From an uncultured Lachnospiraceae bacterium (GTDB lineage: Bacteria; Bacillota; Clostridia; Lachnospirales; Lachnospiraceae): a stretch of DNA of 7,261 nt. The notes beneath the pieces were generated by a model. That model had not been told where the DNA came from and did no database searches. It saw only the letters and a list, made by a program, of their open reading frames with translations. The stretch is taken from assembly GCA_902767065.1 (NCBI GenBank), contig CACXFW010000426.1, positions 1 to 7,261 on the forward strand. The letters are read 5' to 3'. Below, in pieces: positions 6,087 to 7,261 of this stretch. Numbering within the stretch: position 1 is the first letter of the stretch; every line of letters starts with the position of its first letter. Both the position numbers and the translations under genes were made by a program.

Positions 6087-7261
6087 GACAGATCCGTGTA
6101 CTGGAACAGACAACCATCGATAAAATCGCGGCAGGAGAGGTGGTCGAGCGCCCGGGATCCATCGTAAAGGAGCTGTGTGAAAATGCGCTCGATGCCGGCG
6201 CCAGTGCCATCACGGTGGAAATCCGCGACGGCGGGATCTCCTTGATCCGTGTCACGGACAACGGAGAGGGAATCGACCCTTCCCAGGTTCGAAATGCGTT
6301 TCTCAGGCATGCCACCTCCAAGATTACACATGTGGATGACCTGGCTGTGATCCGCTCCTTCGGATTCAGGGGAGAAGCCCTGTCCAGCATCTGTGCCGTG
6401 AGCCGTGTTGAGCTGATTACAAAAGTCCGCGAGAACCTGACCGGCATCCGGTATAAGATCGAAGGAGGAAGCGAAAGGCTGTTTGAAGAGGTCGGCGCTC
6501 CGGAAGGCAGCACCTTCATCGTGCGGGACCTGTTCTACAACACACCAGCCCGCAGAAAGTTCCTCAAGAGTTCCCAGGCTGAATCCGGCTATATCAATGA
6601 TTATGTAAGCCGGCTTGCCCTGTCCAATCCCCATCTGTGTGTCAAGTTCATGGTCAATTCCGTGACCAGGCTTTCCACCTCCGGATACGGCAGCCAGGCA
6701 GATGTCATCAGCTCTGTTTTCGGAAGGGAGATCCGCAGCAGCCTGATCGAGCTGGACCGGAAGGACCAGGAGAAAGGACTCAGGCTGAAGGGATGGATCG
6801 GCAAGCCCGCGATCAGCCGCGGGAACCGGACCTGCGAGATCCTCTATGTAAACGGGCGCCTGGTATACAATAACATCTTCTCCAAAGCAGTTGAGGAAGG
6901 CTATGAAACCTTCCTGATGCAGCACAGATTTCCCTTTGTCATCCTGGCACTCACGCTCCCCGGCAGCGACGTTGATGTCAATGTCCATCCGGCAAAAGCC
7001 CAGGTACGTTTCACAGACGGACCACTGATCTTTGAATTCGTGAAGCAGGCAGTGAAGGAGCAGCTCACTCATCAGGACCTGATCATCCATACAACCCTCC
7101 AGGGAGCAGCTCAGGACGCGAAGGAGAGAAAAGAGTCTCATCAAAGAGCTCTGGAAGAAGAGAAGAAGAAGGATGTCCCGGAGCCCTTTGAGACGCTTAG
7201 AAGAGAGCATAACGCCCCCTCCGGATATCTGGACGGGACAGGGCAGGGAGCGTCTGCCTAT
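6083..7261 (+). CDS. mutL: DNA mismatch repair protein MutL (3' partial)
   Basis: MutL is the GHKL ATPase that couples MutS mismatch recognition to downstream repair. The window holds the first 393 residues, and the frame stays open at the last base. The conserved N-terminal ATPase is complete: IAAGEVVERP (15-24), KELCENALDAGA with catalytic E30 and Mg-binding N34, VTDNGEGI (57-64), RHATSKI (75-81), GFRGEAL (94-100) and DLFYNTPARRKFL (149-161). The second half of the N-terminal region has LYVNGRLVYN (254-263) and DVNVHPAKAQVRF (298-310), with K305 matching the lysine that contacts ATP. From about 335 the sequence becomes hydrophilic and charged, with a Glu/Lys-rich stretch near 347-364, which is the start of the flexible linker. 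The C-terminal dimerisation and possible endonuclease domain is outside the window. The start ATG overlaps the mutS stop as ATGA (6083-6086). Only a distant AGGA (6067-6070) resembles a ribosome site, so reinitiation after mutS is likely. Confidence 0.98.
   Translation, partial: MRQIRVLEQTTIDKIAAGEVVERPGSIVKELCENALDAGASAITVEIRDGGISLIRVTDNGEGIDPSQVRNAFLRHATSKITHVDDLAVIRSFGFRGEALSSICAVSRVELITKVRENLTGIRYKIEGGSERLFEEVGAPEGSTFIVRDLFYNTPARRKFLKSSQAESGYINDYVSRLALSNPHLCVKFMVNSVTRLSTSGYGSQADVISSVFGREIRSSLIELDRKDQEKGLRLKGWIGKPAISRGNRTCEILYVNGRLVYNNIFSKAVEEGYETFLMQHRFPFVILALTLPGSDVDVNVHPAKAQVRFTDGPLIFEFVKQAVKEQLTHQDLIIHTTLQGAAQDAKERKESHQRALEEEKKKDVPEPFETLRREHNAPSGYLDGTGQGASAY

Noticed and set aside
5924..7210. 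Minus-strand open frame of 428 codons opposite mutL
   Set aside because: It lies almost wholly antisense to the strongly conserved mutL, has no recognisable domain, and its length is explained by codon bias of the plus-strand gene.
1..7261. Apparent high frequency of GATC throughout
   Set aside because: It looks explained by frequent ATC isoleucine codons after G-ending codons and by GATC across Asp codons. No clustering near a control site was seen, so no methylation-directed repair signal is claimed.
1..7261. Search for CRISPR arrays, tRNA or rRNA genes, insertion sequences, attachment sites and toxin-antitoxin or defence genes
   Set aside because: No repeat arrays, terminal inverted repeats, transposase motifs or RNA gene signatures were seen. 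Coding sequence of four conserved genes fills nearly all of the window.

Overview
The window is a compact, single-strand stretch of bacterial chromosome. It carries the end of an unidentified gene, a short intergenic region with a terminator-like hairpin, and four tightly packed plus-strand genes: a MurJ/SpoVB-type lipid flippase, miaB, mutS and mutL, the last cut off by the window edge. The gene order, the Firmicutes-type flippase signature near residues 52-80, the clostridial-type MiaB and MutS, and moderately GC-rich codon use suggest a Clostridia relative, perhaps Lachnospiraceae. That placement is an inference from family resemblance and was not tested against any database.

Layout: bases 1-99 are the last 32 codons of an upstream gene. 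Bases 100-188 hold a hairpin, two small palindromes and the Shine-Dalgarno site of the next gene. The flippase (189-1916) starts with GTG. miaB (1916-3409) shares one base with the flippase stop, mutS (3396-6086) overlaps miaB by 14 bases, and mutL (6083-7261, incomplete) overlaps mutS by four bases as ATGA. There is no room for a terminator between these four genes, so they are probably one transcript with translational coupling. No gene-free stretch exceeds 300 bases.

How the genes work together: MutS recognises mismatches and MutL acts as its ATP-dependent partner, and together they form the core of DNA mismatch repair. MiaB adds the methylthio group to i6A37 in tRNA. The flippase belongs to the family that moves undecaprenyl-linked cell-wall precursors across the membrane. 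The grouping is housekeeping in character, and I see no mobile element, CRISPR array, RNA gene, defence system or clearly novel system.

The most interesting signal is within mutS. A run of eight A bases holds a zero-frame A AAA AAG heptamer, identical to the E. coli dnaX frameshift site, with a Shine-Dalgarno-like GAGG upstream. A -1 shift there would end MutS early and remove its predicted sliding-clamp-binding motif. This is a hypothesis from sequence only.
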